64,000 nt of DNA from Calliphora vicina (Eukaryota; Arthropoda; Insecta; Diptera; Calliphoridae), in assembly GCF_958450345.1 (NCBI RefSeq), contig NC_088783.1:105581302-105645301 (forward strand), written 5' to 3'. The notes under the pieces are model-generated. The model saw nothing but the letters and a program-made list of their open reading frames with translations. It had not been told where the DNA came from and searched no databases. Position numbers and translations under genes: made by a program. This document shows, in pieces, positions 1-13,980 of the stretch (positions within the stretch are counted from its first letter, which is position 1; every line of letters begins with the position of its first letter).

Positions 1-900
1 GTTTTATGCCCACTTTAAATATTTCAAATTTTTTTTAATATTTTTCATAAATTTTAAATCAATTTCATAATTATCTATTATTTTTAAAGTTAAAAATCTT
101 AATTTATGGTAAAAATATAGTTTAATTCCTTTTTTAACCTGATTTAAATTCAAAATTTTATTTCAAAACTGATTTCAAATAAACAAAAGCTGTCATATTC
201 TATTTTTATACCCAGTAAAATTACTTTGCCTCCATAGAAGGCAGCCAAAATGTTATACAAATTTATTTTTTTTAACAAAATCAAAATCTTTTCATATTAA
301 TAAGATAGTAAATCAATTTTTACTATATTTAGCTTAGTTTGCCAAACCCTGCTTTGGTTTCTTTGTTTATTTTGTTAAAATCTTGTACTACCACTTTCCA
401 TATTTTGACAGCAGCTGGTTGCCCATATAATTTTGATGTTTCTTTGTTATTATAGATGTTTTTATTTATATTTTTTTTTTCTTCTCTCGCTCTTAAAGTC
501 ATATGCATATTTCAAGCTAATTTCAAAACAAAATAACAATTTAAAAGGAACTTTTTTCTAAAGGAACAAAGAAAACAATATTTTGCAACAAAACATAAAC
601 ACAATGGCAAAAAAAAGGAAGCAAAAGTGTGGAAAGCAGCACTTTACACAAAAACTTAATATAAATAATGAGATAATATAACAAACTGACAGATGTGTTT
701 GGCACAAAATAAAAATAACTCTCTTTATAAAATTCCAACACCTTTTAAAAACACACAAATTATTATGATAAAAAGCTGGGAATTTCAAAAGAAATTTAAC
801 AAAAAATAATAATTTTCTGAAGTTTAGATTGCAATTTTGTATCCACTTTGTTTCAAATATAAAGAAAGAATAAAAAAGTTGAACATTTTAATAAGTTTAA
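1..900. other. AT-rich non-coding stretch
   Basis: No gene is supported here. The few short open frames are Phe/Leu/Ile-rich translations of poly-A/T runs. If the gene whose first coding exon lies at 21445-23872 extends leftward, this is intron. Confidence 0.5.
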
Positions 901-2800
901 CAAATAGTTGTTTTCAAAAAAAGTATTTTTTTATATTTTTCTGAAAATACCTTTAAAAATATTTTTTCTAAAAAGTACTATTTTGCTAAAAAGTACTAAT
1001 TTTAGCTCCTTTTAAGGAAATCCTCTGTTTTTCATAACTTTTTTTTGCAATATTATAAAGAAAATGTACTAATTAGTTAAAAACAAAAATTTCATGGTGT
1101 TTTAGGAAATAGTAGTAGAAAAGTACTTTTTATAAAAAAGTACTTTTTCATGTTTTTGTGTAATTTTAGCTTCTTGGCATTAAAAAAATACCTTTTAAAA
1201 TATTTCTTTTTAAAAAGTACTATTTTGCTGGTACTAATTTTAGCATCTTTTAAGGAAATCCGCTGTTTTTTGAAACTATTTTTTTTTGGTAATAGTAGTA
1301 GAAAAGTACTTTTTCATGTTTTTGTGTAATTTAAGCTTCTTGGCATTTAAAATATTTTTTTCCAAAAAGTACTATTTTGTTGGTACTAATTTTAGCTCCT
1401 TTTAAGGAAATCCTCGGTTTTTCGTAACTTTATTTAACAAAATTTTAAAGAAAATGTATTAATTAGTTCAAAACATAAAAATTTCAAGGTTTTAGGAAAT
1501 AGTAGTAGAAAGGTACTTTTTTAAACAAGTACTTTATCATGTTTTTGTGTAATTTTAGCTTCTTGGCATTATAAAAAATACCTTTTAAAATATTTTTTTT
1601 TCAAAAGTACTATTTTGCTGGTACTAATTTTAGCTCCTTTTAAGGAAATCCTCGGTTTTTCGTAACTTTATTTAACAAAATTTTAAAGAAAATGTATTAA
1701 TTAGTTAAAAACATAAAAATTTCAAGATTTTTGGAAATAGTAGTAGAAAGATACTTTTTTTAAAAAAGTACTTTTTTAAAAAAAGTACTAAATTCGGCTC
1801 CTTTTTAAATAAACCCAGATTTTTCATAATTTTTTTACAAAATTTTCAAGCAAATTCATTGATTTAGCTGAAGAAATTAATATTGCAGGATTTTGGATTA
1901 GTTTTAGAAAATAGTAGTAGAAAAGGTACTTTTTTCAAAAAAGTAGTTTTTAATATTATTGTGTAATTTTTGTTTTAGACGTTATAAAAATACATTTTTA
2001 AATATTTTTTTCCAAAAAGTACTATTTTGTTGGTACTAAATTAAGACCCTTTTTAAATAAAAATGGATTTCATACAAAATTTTAAAGAAAATTTATTGAT
2101 TTAGCTGAAGAAATTAATATTACCGGATTTTTTAATAGTTTCAGAAAATAGTAGTAGAAAAAAACTTTTTTCAAAAAAGTACTAAAATACACATTTCTGT
2201 GTTATTTTACTATCAAGCATTAAAAAAATACAATTAAACTTATTTTACTTAAATAAAACAATTTTGTTGGTACTAATTTTATCCCCTTTTCAAAGAAATG
2301 CGAGTTTTTCTTAATATTGTACAAAGTTTTCAAGAAAACTTATTGTTTTAACTGATGAAATTAATATTGTAGGATTTTTTAACAGTTCCAGAAAATAGTA
2401 GTAGAAAAAGTACTTTTTTCAAAAAAGTACTAAAATACACATTTCTGTGTTATTTTACTTTCAAGCATTAAAATGATACATTTAAACTTATTTTTCTTAA
2501 ATAAAACAATTTTTTTGGTACTAATTTTATCCCCTTTTCAAGGAAATGCGAGTTTTTCTTAATATTTTACAAAGTTTTCAAGAAAACGTATTGTTTTAAC
2601 TGAAGAAATAAATATTACCGGATTTTTTAACAGTTTCAGAAAATAGTAGTAGAAAAAGTACCTTTTTTAAAAAAAGTACTTTTTTATATTTTTGTGTTAT
2701 TTTACTTTCAAGCATTAAAAAAAATACATTTAAATATATTTTTCTTAAATAAAACTATTTTGTTGGTACTAATTTTATCCCTTTTCTAAGGAAAATCTAG
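901..2800. repeat. Tandem repeat family A, block 1
   Basis: About eight degenerate units of roughly 170-250 bp. Each has the landmark TAGTAGTAGAAAAAGTACTT (near 1110, 1280, 1500, 1738, 1910, 2150, 2396 and 2643), a poly-A/T-flanked AAAGTACTTT box, then about 100 bp later a GTACTATTTTG...GGTACTAATTTTA box and TTTTAAGGAAATCC. The AAAGTACTTT box is a perfect palindrome and often occurs twice in succession, so the two copies can also pair with each other. The outer edges are diffuse. No coding potential. Confidence 0.85.
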
Positions 2801-4700
2801 TTTTTCAAATTGTTTACAAAATTATTAACGAACAAATTTGACAGATGTGTTGCCATACAAATGTTGTTTTTTAACACCTTTTAAAACAGCCAGCATTTTC
2901 TTTAATTTCTTTTTTTATATACATATTAATATCTCTACCATCAATTGCTTTCTGTTTACTATTTGTTTTATATTATCTCCTAAATAAATATAAAAATGGT
3001 CAAACATTTATATACAAAATGTCTTGCGACTTTCAATCTATTATTGATGATTATTTCATTTTTTTTTTGTATTTTTTTGTTCACTCAGCGGTTGATAACC
3101 TTTAGCCAAAATTATAGTTTTTAGGTTGGAAAATTTATTATGCATTTTGTTTAATTTTCTCTACTTCTTTCGTTGATTGTGTGTTTGTATTTACATTTTC
3201 CATCTTTATGAGTGTTTTGTGATAAATTATACAAAAAATAAATAACAAAACAAACAAAAAAATACTAAATAAATTTTTTGGGGTTTTATTTGTTGTTGGT
3301 AGTGTAATAATAATGGAGACAAATATGTAACGGCATAAATTTCGAATTTGACATAATATTATCAGTCATTGAGTTTAAGTATACCGTTCGTTACACATAC
3401 ACACAATCAATGAGGAAAATAATGGAAAAAATACAGGGTGGAAAGAAAGATCTAGCAATTTACACTAATTTCATTTAATAGGTTCATAAAATGTAATAAA
3501 ATTAAAGCAAACCAAAGAAAATTGTTAAACAGCTGTTTAAATTTGAAAGAATGGTTATATTTTTGTTTAAAATGAAAGGTAAACATTGTATGTTAAGTTG
3601 ACAAACCACTTTTAATTCATTATTAATTTTGTTTGTGTTGGACATTTCATTCTTTAACATTTTTACAAAGAATTAGATCCATTTTCCAAATACTTTAATT
3701 TCATATATTCTTGTATTGATTTTATTATTCAACACCCTGTTCTTTCAATATTGTTTTCCTCTATAAACCAATTTACTTTATACAGCTGTCATACAGACAG
3801 AAAATATGTTTCTTTTTTTGTTGTTGTTCAAATATTTCTTTAACTCTACCACGAAAAAAAAGCTCCAAAAAGCAAATTAAACACAACAATAAATAAAAAC
3901 GTTAGTCATACATAGTGGTTCCCTAAAAAACAAAAACATACCAAAGACCCCGGCCCCTTAAACTCACTTCTCCCTGCTCACCTTTTTAAGACATATTAAA
4001 CACCGAAAACAGTCAATATAAATAGATAAATATGGCTGGTAGTTGGTAATAAATAAAATAAAATACAAATATTTCATGTACACTATATGAATAATACGTT
4101 ATGATTATGATTAGATATTACAAATAACAACCAAAAACAATAATAATAATACTCATAACAAATAGAAAAAGTCTTCACAAGGAAGCAGGTAAAAGCAACA
4201 ATGGAAGTTAGCAAATAATTATAATAATGTTAAGACATAAATGGCAGCACTGTTATGACATACATAAACATTAATTGTTTGGAAATCTAAACTTTGAATT
4301 AGTCGCAGTTGGTAATAATTGGAAATAATAGTTTTATTTCATTATTATTAAACTATTATGGTTTATAGAGTAACAATTAGAATTGAGAATAAAGCTTAAT
4401 AAGAATTATGTGGAAATGTAATGTTAATAAATGTTAATTTTATAATTCTTTGAATAATTATTAAATGTTAAACATTTATTTTGTAATGTTATTTTAATGA
4501 CCTAAATATTAGTAATAATAAACAAAATAAAATATAATTCCAATGAATAATAACCAAAAAATGGGAATTACAAAAGAAAAGTACACAAAAGAAAATATTA
4601 AAGGCAAATTATTATTTTTAGAAAGGAAATATTGTGTAAACAATAATTTTCTAAAGTTTGTTTCAAATATCAAATAGAATAAAATTTGTTTGAATTTTAA
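2801..4700. other. AT-rich non-coding spacer between family A blocks
   Basis: No gene, RNA or clear mobile element was recognised. The 69-aa minus-strand open frame at 4509-4718 is hydrophobic low-complexity translation of A/T runs and is not called. Confidence 0.5.
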
Positions 4701-7060
4701 TAGTTTTTCAAAATACATAGTAGCAGAAAAAGTACTTTTTTTAACAAGTTACTTATCAATATTTATAAGTAATTTTAGTTCCAGGAATTTATAAAATACA
4801 TTCAGCCCAATTATGAAAAAAATTCCCCGGGAGTTTTTTCCATTTTCTTTTTTTTAACATAGAATTTGTATATTTTTTTTTCATAATTGTGCTGATTTTA
4901 AAATAATTTTCCAAAAAGTACTATTTTTTTGGTACAAATTTTGGAACCTTTTATGGAAATCCGCATTTTTAGAAAATTATAAAGAAAATTTAGAAAATAG
5001 TAGTAGAAAAAGTACTTTTGTGCAATTTTAGTTTTAAGCTTTATGAAAATACTTTTTCAAATAAGTTTTTCAAAAAAGTACTATTTTGTTCGGACTTATT
5101 TCAGCCCTTTTTATGGAAACCAGAATTTGTTCATAATTTTTTATAAAATTATAAACAGAATTTATTGATTTAGTTAGAAAAAAATTAAATTTTTGGTGTT
5201 TTTTATTGTTTTAAGAAAATAGTAATAGAAAAGGTATTATTCTAAAAAAAGTATTTTTATATATTTTTGTGCAATTTTACTTGAAGTCATGATAAAAATA
5301 TATTTTAAACAAATTTTTATAAAAATGAAACCCGGAATTTTTCATAGTTTTTTAGGGTTTAGGGTTTTTTCAGTTTTTCAAAAATTGTGGTAGAAAAAGT
5401 ACTTTATGCCAAAAAGTACTTTTTTATATTTTTGTGTAATTTTAGTTTCAGGCTTTATAAAATTAAATTTTACCCAACTTTTTTTTAAAAAAGTACTATT
5501 TTGTCGGTACTCAATTTAACCCCTTTTTGGGAAAGTCGTGATTTCATGAATTTTTTTGGAAAATTAGAAACAATATTTATTGATTTAGTTTAAAAAAATA
5601 AAAATGTCTGGGTTTCTAATGTTTCAGAAAAATAGTAGTAGAAAAAGTACTTTTTTTCAAAAAAATATTTTCATATATTTTTGTGTAATTTTCGTTTCAG
5701 CCATTATATAAATATATTTTAAACTTACTTTTTGAGAATGTACAATTTTTTGGTACTAATTTTGGAACTTTTCAAGGAATTCCGGAATTTTATTTAATTT
5801 TATACAAAATTATTAGGAAAATTTGTAGATTTAGTTTAAAAACATAAAAATTCTGGGTTTCTAATGCTTTAAGAAAATAGTAGTAGAAAAAGTACCTTTT
5901 TCAAAAAGATACTGTTTTATAATTTTGTGGAATTTTAGTTTCACGCATTATAAAATTATATTTTAAACAACTTTTTTTGGAGAAAGTACTATTTTTTTGG
6001 TACTAATTTTGGAACCTTTTAAGGAATTTCGGTATTATATTAATTTTTTACAAAATTATTAGGAAAAGTTAAGTTAGTTTAAAAACATAAACATTTCTGG
6101 GGTTTCAATGCTTTAAGAAATGGTAGTAGAAAAAGAACTTTTTTAAGAAATTAAATTAATGGGTTGTTTAATGTTTTTTCAAATAGTAGTAGAAAAAGTA
6201 CTTTTTTCAAAATAGTACTAATTCATATTTTATGAGAAATTTTGGTTATAAAAATTAATTTTTAACAATTTATTTAAAGTACTATTTTTTCGAAATAGTA
6301 CTATTTTATTTAATAATTTTATGCCATTTTAAGGAAACCAGGCATAATTTTTACAAAATTTTAAAGCAAATTTATTGATTTAGTTTAAGAAATTAAATTT
6401 CTGTATTTTTGAATGTTCTTAAAAAATAGTAGTAGAAAAAGTACTTTTTTTCAAAAAAGTACTAATTCATATTTTTTGGGGAAATTTTTGTTAGAAAAAT
6501 AAATTTTTCACAATTTATTAAAAAAAAAATTTTTTTTTTGGAAATAGTACTATTGTATTTAATAATTTTATGCCATTTTAAGGAAATCGGGGATAATTTT
6601 TACAAAATTTTAAAGACAATTTATTGATTTAGTTTAAGAAATTAAATTTCTGTATTTTTGAATGTTCTTAAAAAATAGTAGTAGAAAAAGTACTTTTTTC
6701 AAAAAAGTAGTAATTCATATTTTTTGGGGAATTTTTGTTAGAAAAATAAATTTTTCACAATTTTGTTTAAATAGTACTATTTTTTTCGAAATAGTACTAT
6801 TATATTTAATAATTTTTTGTGCCTTTTAAGGAAACCAGGCATATTATTGATTTAGTTTAAGAAATTAAATTTCTGTATTTTTTAATGTTTTTAAAAATAG
6901 TAGTAGAAAAAGTACTTTTTCAAAAAAGTACTAATTCATATTTTTTTCGCAAATTTTTGTTTTAAATGTTATAAAAATGCTATTTCCACAATTTTTTTTG
7001 GAAAAGGTACTAATTTAGGAACAATTTTTAAGAATGTAATAGTATTTTTTTTTTGTTTTG
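4701..7060. repeat. Tandem repeat family A, block 2
   Basis: About eleven units of the same repeat as at 901-2800, with TAGTAGTAGAAAAAGTACTT-like landmarks near 4722, 4999, 5220, 5388, 5632, 5878, 6121, 6186, 6429, 6679 and 6899. Units near 6429-6900 are closest to each other, pointing to local amplification or homogenisation. Spacing is about 170-250 bp. A small inverted-repeat element interrupts the first units at 4802-4902. Confidence 0.85.
4802..4902. mobile_element. Small MITE-like element inside family A block 2
   Basis: About 100 bp bounded by inverted ends: CAGCCCAATTATGAAAAAAA on the left and the reverse complement of CAGCACAATTATGAAAAAAA on the right. The inside has TTCCCCGGGAG. 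Similar starts (AATTATGAATAAAA followed by TTCC and a GC-rich hexamer) recur at 27064 and 53302, so this looks like a dispersed family. It has no coding capacity; the superfamily is unresolved. Confidence 0.5.
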
Positions 7061-9440
7061 TTATTATAACTTACTAATTATTAAAATTTGTTTATTTACA
7101 AAGTTTGGAAAACTTACCTGCAAAGAGAAGAAATAAAAAGATAAATTAGTTTTGTTGTTTATTTCAAAAAAATATAATAATAATAATAAACAAATATTTA
7201 AATATGAATAAAGATAAATGAAGTGTTAAAATAATTGGCCAGTTAAATGCATTTTTTACTTTTAGTAGAGGCCAATATGTTGTTTTGCTAATTATATGCT
7301 GAACACTTAACGCATTTGATTTAATATTTCAAAATATATAATTATTTTTCTAAGACTTCCTGGTCATATTCGAACACTTCCTAGTGAACGCCCCCAAAAA
7401 CAAAATTTTTGGCTCTATAAATCCCTACAAATTGTTTGTAAGAAATGTAACAGCTGTAGGGAAATGTGTGTATGAAAACCGCACCTCTTTTTTTTAAAAA
7501 AAATGCTTCTTTTAACAAAATACCAAATAAATAATGAAAGCCAATAAATTATAAAACAAATTTATTTCCTGCTGTTTTTCAGGTGTAGTTCAAGTCGAGA
7601 CGCATATTTCAAATTTAAATCTCTTAAATGGCCACGATTTGTTTGTTGTTAATTTAATTTTGTTAAGGGTAACGGTAACAAATAATTGTTTCATTAATTG
7701 GTTTGTGTGTGTTACACTCACTCGCACAGACAGAGTTTAGGCGACAGACATTAACGTCAAGAGAGAGAGAGATTTATAATAGACCACACACGAGCCTTTT
7801 TTTCTTTTTAAAAATGTAATACAAAAGTAAAATTTAAACAACATTCTTTATTTTAAATTCTATTAAGGTTCAAAAACAAGACAAAGAGGATTAATGAATG
7901 GTAATGGTTAGTTGTGGAAAAATAAATAAAAATCGAATTAAAAGTTACTAAAACATGAGGGGTCATAAAATTAAAATAAAATAAAAGAAAATTAAATAAA
8001 AATAGAGATAAAAATAAAACAAATTGTTAGAAATGAAAACATTACAGGGAAATCTCTTGTAAAAGAACTTAATACATGTCAGACTGAAGTAATTGCTGAC
8101 AGGAGGTTAGAGTTTCAAATTCCCATAACAAGACATTTAAGTGTTGAATGGTATCTTTGATATCTTATTTAATATTTATTTTAGAATTTATCAGTTTGTA
8201 GCGAATACTTTTAAGTTTTATTGACTGCCACACCTTTTCTGAAAAAGAAAACCTCATTTGCAAAAACTTTTGCCAAAACAATCATAGTTTTTGTTCAATT
8301 TCCTTTCAATAAGAAAAAGGTCATATTCATTCAAGTTTTTTTATATTTTTCTGTATTTTACTACTTTAACAAATTCTAACACGTTTTCATTTATTATTTA
8401 TTTAAATTAGTTAAACAACAACAGCAGCTCGCTCTTGCCACACATAATTTCGCATTATGTTCACATCACTTTACAAAAGAGTTTTCAATGTAGCGATTTT
8501 CAATAAAAAAACTAGCAGCGGTTTATTAGAAAAATTCGCTAGATTGAAATGTTAAGCTATTTATTTTAGTCCATAAGTTTGAGTTTAATAGTTCTTTTCT
8601 TCAATACTTTTGATTATGACATTTTTTTCTTTTTTGTCAATTTTTGAGCTGTCAAGTTTATGACATTCAATGTAATCAAATTCCGGGATTTTACTACCCT
8701 TTTAAGCGCTTTGTATTCATAAATAGTTGCCATCACTGACATTGTATTGGGTTGGCAACACTCTTCATACACACAGAGAAATACAAACAACCAAAAAAAA
8801 AAAATGACAGACGCGGGGAACTAAAATTCAAATGTGTTTGATGATTGTCAAGACGGACGTGCCCATTTTTCAATAGACTAAGCCAACACAATTACATTTA
8901 CACAAAATAATTCATACATATGAGTCTTGTTTTTATAAAGAAATTCACAAAAAAAAAACATTTATTATTTGGTTTCCCAACAACATGAATAAATAAAAAA
9001 AACTGGCAAATTTTCTAATAAATAGAAATTATAAAATAAAGAGTTTTTTTATTATTTTTTAAACTGGAAAACAACTAAGCAATTGCCACAAAATGCGGAA
9101 GTTTCTTTCTTTCTCTTTTTTTAATTTAAAGTGTCATTTTTTTGCTGCTTCTTTGCTAGATTGTATGTTTTTTTTTTGCAGGCAAACAGATATAGAAGTT
9201 TGCAAAAAATAATAAAAAACTAAAGTTGAAAATAAATAATTTATTTACTGTTAAATTATTATCTGTGGTTTTAGAGCATAAAGTGTGTTAAAGCAAACAC
9301 AAGATTTTGTCATAAAATTAAATAAATTATTAGATAACTGCATTAAGAAAAAAACAGAAGAAATAATATTGAAAAGCAAAAGGAATTAAGAAATTTTGTA
9401 TTTTCTTTAAAAAATTATAAATATTTTAATAACAAAATAT
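7061..9440. other. AT-rich non-coding spacer
   Basis: Nothing specific was recognised. There are A/T runs, a short GAGAGAGAGA tract near 7760 and scattered CAGCTG words, but no gene, RNA or repeat unit that could be supported. Confidence 0.5.
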
Positions 9441-12190
9441 TTACTCCTATTCAATAGTATTCTAAAATTAGTTTTTTTGTATTTTTAAGGTTCTTAAAAA
9501 ATAGTAGTAGAAAAACTACTTTTTTAAAAATATAAACTTTGTCAGATTTTTGTGAAATTTTTGTTTCAGTTATTATAAAAATACATTTTCAAATAATTTT
9601 TTCAAAAAACTACTATTTTCCTGGTACTAATTTTGAACTTTTAGGGCAAAATCGAGATTTTTTTAAAAAATTGTAAAGCTAAGTTATTAATTTAGTTAAA
9701 AAATATATAATTAATAGTTTTTTAAGGTTTTTAGAAAATAGTAGCAGAAAAAGTACTTTTTTGAAAAAAGTACTTTTTGAAATTTTTTGTTAAGTTTAGT
9801 TTCTGGCATAATAAAAATACCTTTCAAAAATTTTTTTTCTTCCAAAAACTACTATTTTCTCCATACTAATTTAGGAACCTTTTAAGGAAACCCCTGATTT
9901 TTCATAATTGTTTCGCTATTAATGAATTAAATTTATAGATTTTATTAAAACATTAAATGCTATAATGAAAGTGATAATAGAAAAGGTACATTTTACCAAA
10001 AAAGTACTTTTTATATTAATTTTGAATTTCTAAGAACCCCGGATTTTTTATAAAATTGTAAAGCTTAGTTATTAATTTAGTTAAAAGAAATATAAATTTT
10101 AGAGTTTTTTAAGGTTTTTAGAAAATAGTAGTAGAAACAGTACTTTTTTCCAAAAGAGTACTTTATTATATTTTTGTGCAAATTTAGCTTCAGGCATTAT
10201 AATTATACTTTTTAAAATATTTTTTTCAAAAAAGTACTATTTTATCGGTACTAATTTTGGGCCCTATAAGGAAATCCGGGATTTGTCATAGTTTTTTACA
10301 AAATTGTAAAGAAAATTTAGTTCAAACAAAATAAAAAAATAGGGGGTTCAATGGTTTTTAGTAGTAGTAGAAAAAGTACTTTATAATTTTTTCAAAAAAG
10401 TACTATTTTTTGGTACTCAGATCTTTTTTGAAAAAATCTAATTTTTTATAATTATAAAGAAAATTTAGTTAAATTAATAAAAATGTATGGTTTTTTAATG
10501 GTATTTGAAAAGTAGTAGAAAAAGTACTTTTTTTTAAAATGTGAACTTTGGCATATTTTTGAAAAATTTTTGTATCAGACATTATTTAAACACATTTTTA
10601 AATATTTTTTTAAAAAAGTACTATCTTGTTTGTATTAATTTTTGCGCCTTTTAAGGAAATCGGCGATTTTTCAGTTTTTTACAAAATTGTAAAGAAAATT
10701 ATTGATTTAGTTAAAAAAAAAATAAAAAAATAAGCGATTTGGAAAATAGTAGTAGAAAAAGTACTTTTTTTTTAAATGTAAACATTGGCATATTTTTGGG
10801 GAATTTTAGTTCAGACATTATTTAAACACATTTTAAAATATTTTTTTTTTAAAAAGTACTATCTTGTTTGTACTAATTTTGGGCCCTTTTAAGGAAATCC
10901 CGGATTTTTGATAGATTTTTACGAAATTGTAAAGACAATTTTTTGATTTAGTTTAAAATAAATAAAAAACTAACGGGTTTCAAGGTTTTTATAAAATAGT
11001 AGTAGAAAAAGTACTTTTCACAAAAAAAAATTTATGTTACAGAAATAATAAAAATGCATTTTAAGATAATTTTTTCGAAAAAGTACCATTTTGTTGGTAC
11101 TAATTTTAGTCCCTTTTTAGAAAACCATAAATTTTTCATATTTTTTTTTTAACAAATTACCAAGAAAAATTATGGATTTAGTTGAAGAAATTAATATTGC
11201 AAGCTTTTTAATGATTTTAGAAAATAGTAGTAGAAAAAGTACTTTTCACAAAAAAGTACTTTTTCATATTTTCTTAAAACTTAAGTTACAGAAATAATAA
11301 AAATACATGTTAAGATAATTTTTTTTAAAAAAAGGTACCATTTTGTTGGTACTAATTTAGCACCTTTTTAGAAAACCAATATTTTTATATTTTTTTTTAC
11401 TAAATTACCAAGAAAACTTATTGATTTAGTTGATGAAATTAATATTACAAGATTTTTAATGATTTTAGAAAATAGTAGTAGAAAAAGTACTTTTTTCCAA
11501 AAAAGTACTTTTTCATATTTTCCTAAAATTTAAGTTACAGAAATAAAAATACATGTTAATATAATTTTTTCGAAAAAGTACCATTTTGTTGGTACTCATT
11601 TTAGTCCCTTTTTAGGAAACCACACATTTTTCATATTTTTTTTACCAAATTACCTAGAAAACTTATTGATTTAGTTGAAGAAATTAATATAACAAGATTT
11701 TTAATGATTTTAAAAAATAGTAGTAGAAAAAGTACTTTTTTCCAAAAAAGTACTTTTTCATATTTTCCTAAAATTTAAGTTACAGGAATAATAAAAATAT
11801 ATTTTATGATAATTTGTTCGAAAAAGTACCATTTTGTTGGTACTAATTTAAGACCCTTTTTAGAAAATCATAAATTTTTTATATGAAAACTAATTGATTT
11901 AGATGAATAAATTAATATTACATGATATTTGAATAATTTTATTAAAAAGTAGTAGAAAAAGTACTTTTCCAAAAAAAGTACATTTTCATATTTGCTTAGG
12001 ATTTACTCAATACAAAATTGCATTTAAAAATAATTTTTTCGAAAAAGTACTATTTTATCCCAACTAATTACGGGACGTTTTGAGGAAACATAGAATTTTC
12101 AATGATTTAAATAAATAGTAGTAGAAAACCAACTTTTTCTAAAAATTTTTAATTTTAGTTTCAGACAATAAAATATTTTACATTTTAAAA
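9441..12190. repeat. Tandem repeat family A, block 3 (most regular)
   Basis: About thirteen units with landmarks near 9501, 9738, 9973, 10125, 10363, 10511, 10748, 10999, 11225, 11472, 11717, 11949 and 12116. From 10999 to 11950 spacing is about 225-250 bp. In this part dyad 1 is AAAAAGTACTTTTTT followed by its near reverse complement, and dyad 2 is AGTACCA, TTTTGT, TGGTACT (7-bp perfect arms, four successive units at about 11083-11850). The stretches between the dyads vary more than the dyads. Confidence 0.88.
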
Positions 12191-13980
12191 TAATTTTTCT
12201 TTCTTTGCATTCAAAAACTTAATTTTGTTTCTTTTCCCCTTGTCTTGATTACAATAAAGTTTCTTATTCTCAAATTTCTTTAAAAGTCCCTTTTCAATTT
12301 CTTTTTTTGTTGTCTTACTTTCCTTGTAAAGGTGATTTAATTTTGTTTTCTGCGAAAATGATTCATTTACTTTTGGGTATATGATTACAAATCTCTTTGT
12401 GGTAATTCTTAGGAAGCTAAAAAAAAATAATCCTGCTGTTATTATCCGCTATAAAAGCAACCATTAAGACAGGAAAGTCCAATGACCAACATTTTATCAT
12501 TATTTTTGGAGATGTCAAGAGAAATTTTTGTAATCAGTAAATAAAAAAAAAACGCTTAAACATTTAATTAATGGATTTAAAAGATTTATTATTGAGGATT
12601 TACACTAGCAATGATTTGTTATTAAGACATACGATTTTTTGCGACATAACATGAGTATTCTCCTTATAATATTAACATAAAATTAATGTTACATGATTTA
12701 TGTTACGTGGAGACCAGCTACAAATTGAATTTTGCATTAGAAAGGATTTATTACTTAATAAATTCATAAGCAAATGAAAGATTTATCTAAAAATACTTTT
12801 AAAATTTTAATTAAACTATTGACATTTGGAATTTATTATGATTTCTCTGCTTCACCAAACAAATTTCACCTGTTTTCACTTGTTTAATCACTAAGCTCAA
12901 ACAGTAGCTCATTAATATTGATTAAAACCAGCAAAAATTAAAAATTTTTATATAAATAAAACTTTAATAAATCACTATAATGCTTGAATTATAGTTCAAG
13001 AGCATAAATAACATAAAAAACAAATAAAATGAAAGACAAATCCGCCATAAACATCTCAAGATTTAATGGGAGTTTGAACAGCAAACTGAAGAAAAAAAAT
13101 CAATTTCTAATATAGTTTTGATGTTAATCTAAAAGTAGCCAAGCCAACCAGTTTTAAGCGGTTGAAGCTAAGAAAACAAGAAACAAAAAAAATTTAAATT
13201 GAAATGAAACCATAAAATGTTTAACATGAGTCATGAGATACAAAAAAATGGATTTCTCATAACAGGAGAATTTTAAACAAATTTTAACAGGTTTTCAAGG
13301 AATTTTTAACAAGTTTTATTAAAGAAATTATGAATTCTTTGTTTGGTTCATTCAATTGATTTATTTCCCCCCCAAAAAAAATTATGTTTATTTCAAGTTG
13401 TACTTCAAAAACGGAAGTATTTAAAGCAGGGGTTGTTTAGTGTCTCGCTATTATTAAATTGTGCGTGTTTTTTTTAACTCAATTGTTCAATTGTAAAGGA
13501 AGTTGTTCATGTAAGCGGAACTTTAAATTAAAAACTATACAAAAAATTTACAATAATTTTGTTTATTACTACTTTTATCTTTATAAAAATTGAGGGTGTT
13601 TTAAACAAAAGAACTGGTTTTTGTAGGAAGTATTGAAAAAAAATATATAAAAATACCTGCTTTTAAGGGTAAAAATTCTCACAATTATTGAAAACAGGTA
13701 CCTGCTATAATTAATTTCTACGTTTTAATTTTCTTATAGCTGAAACATTTCTTTTGAATTCTTAAAAAGTCTCTTAAGAAGTCTTTAAATTCATTTAAAA
13801 CTTGTTTGTATCTTGTGAATAATGTCCCCTCCTCAATTACTATTAATTTACATTTATTATTCCTTTAAATTGTTTGGTCATCTCTTTTATGACCCCATTA
13901 TTTATTAATCACATGAGTCAGACCTATAACAATGAATAATGACTTCTTTTAAAGCCTTCAATTGCTTGCTGTTAAATTTT
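12191..13980. other. AT-rich non-coding spacer
   Basis: No gene or repeat family was recognised. A short C-run/A-run junction lies near 13370. Probably intron of the minus-strand gene at 21445-23872. Confidence 0.45.

Noticed and set aside
541..788. Two overlapping minus-strand frames (66 and 76 aa)
   Set aside because: Phe/Leu/Tyr-rich translations of A/T runs, overlapping in two frames, with no conserved feature or start context.
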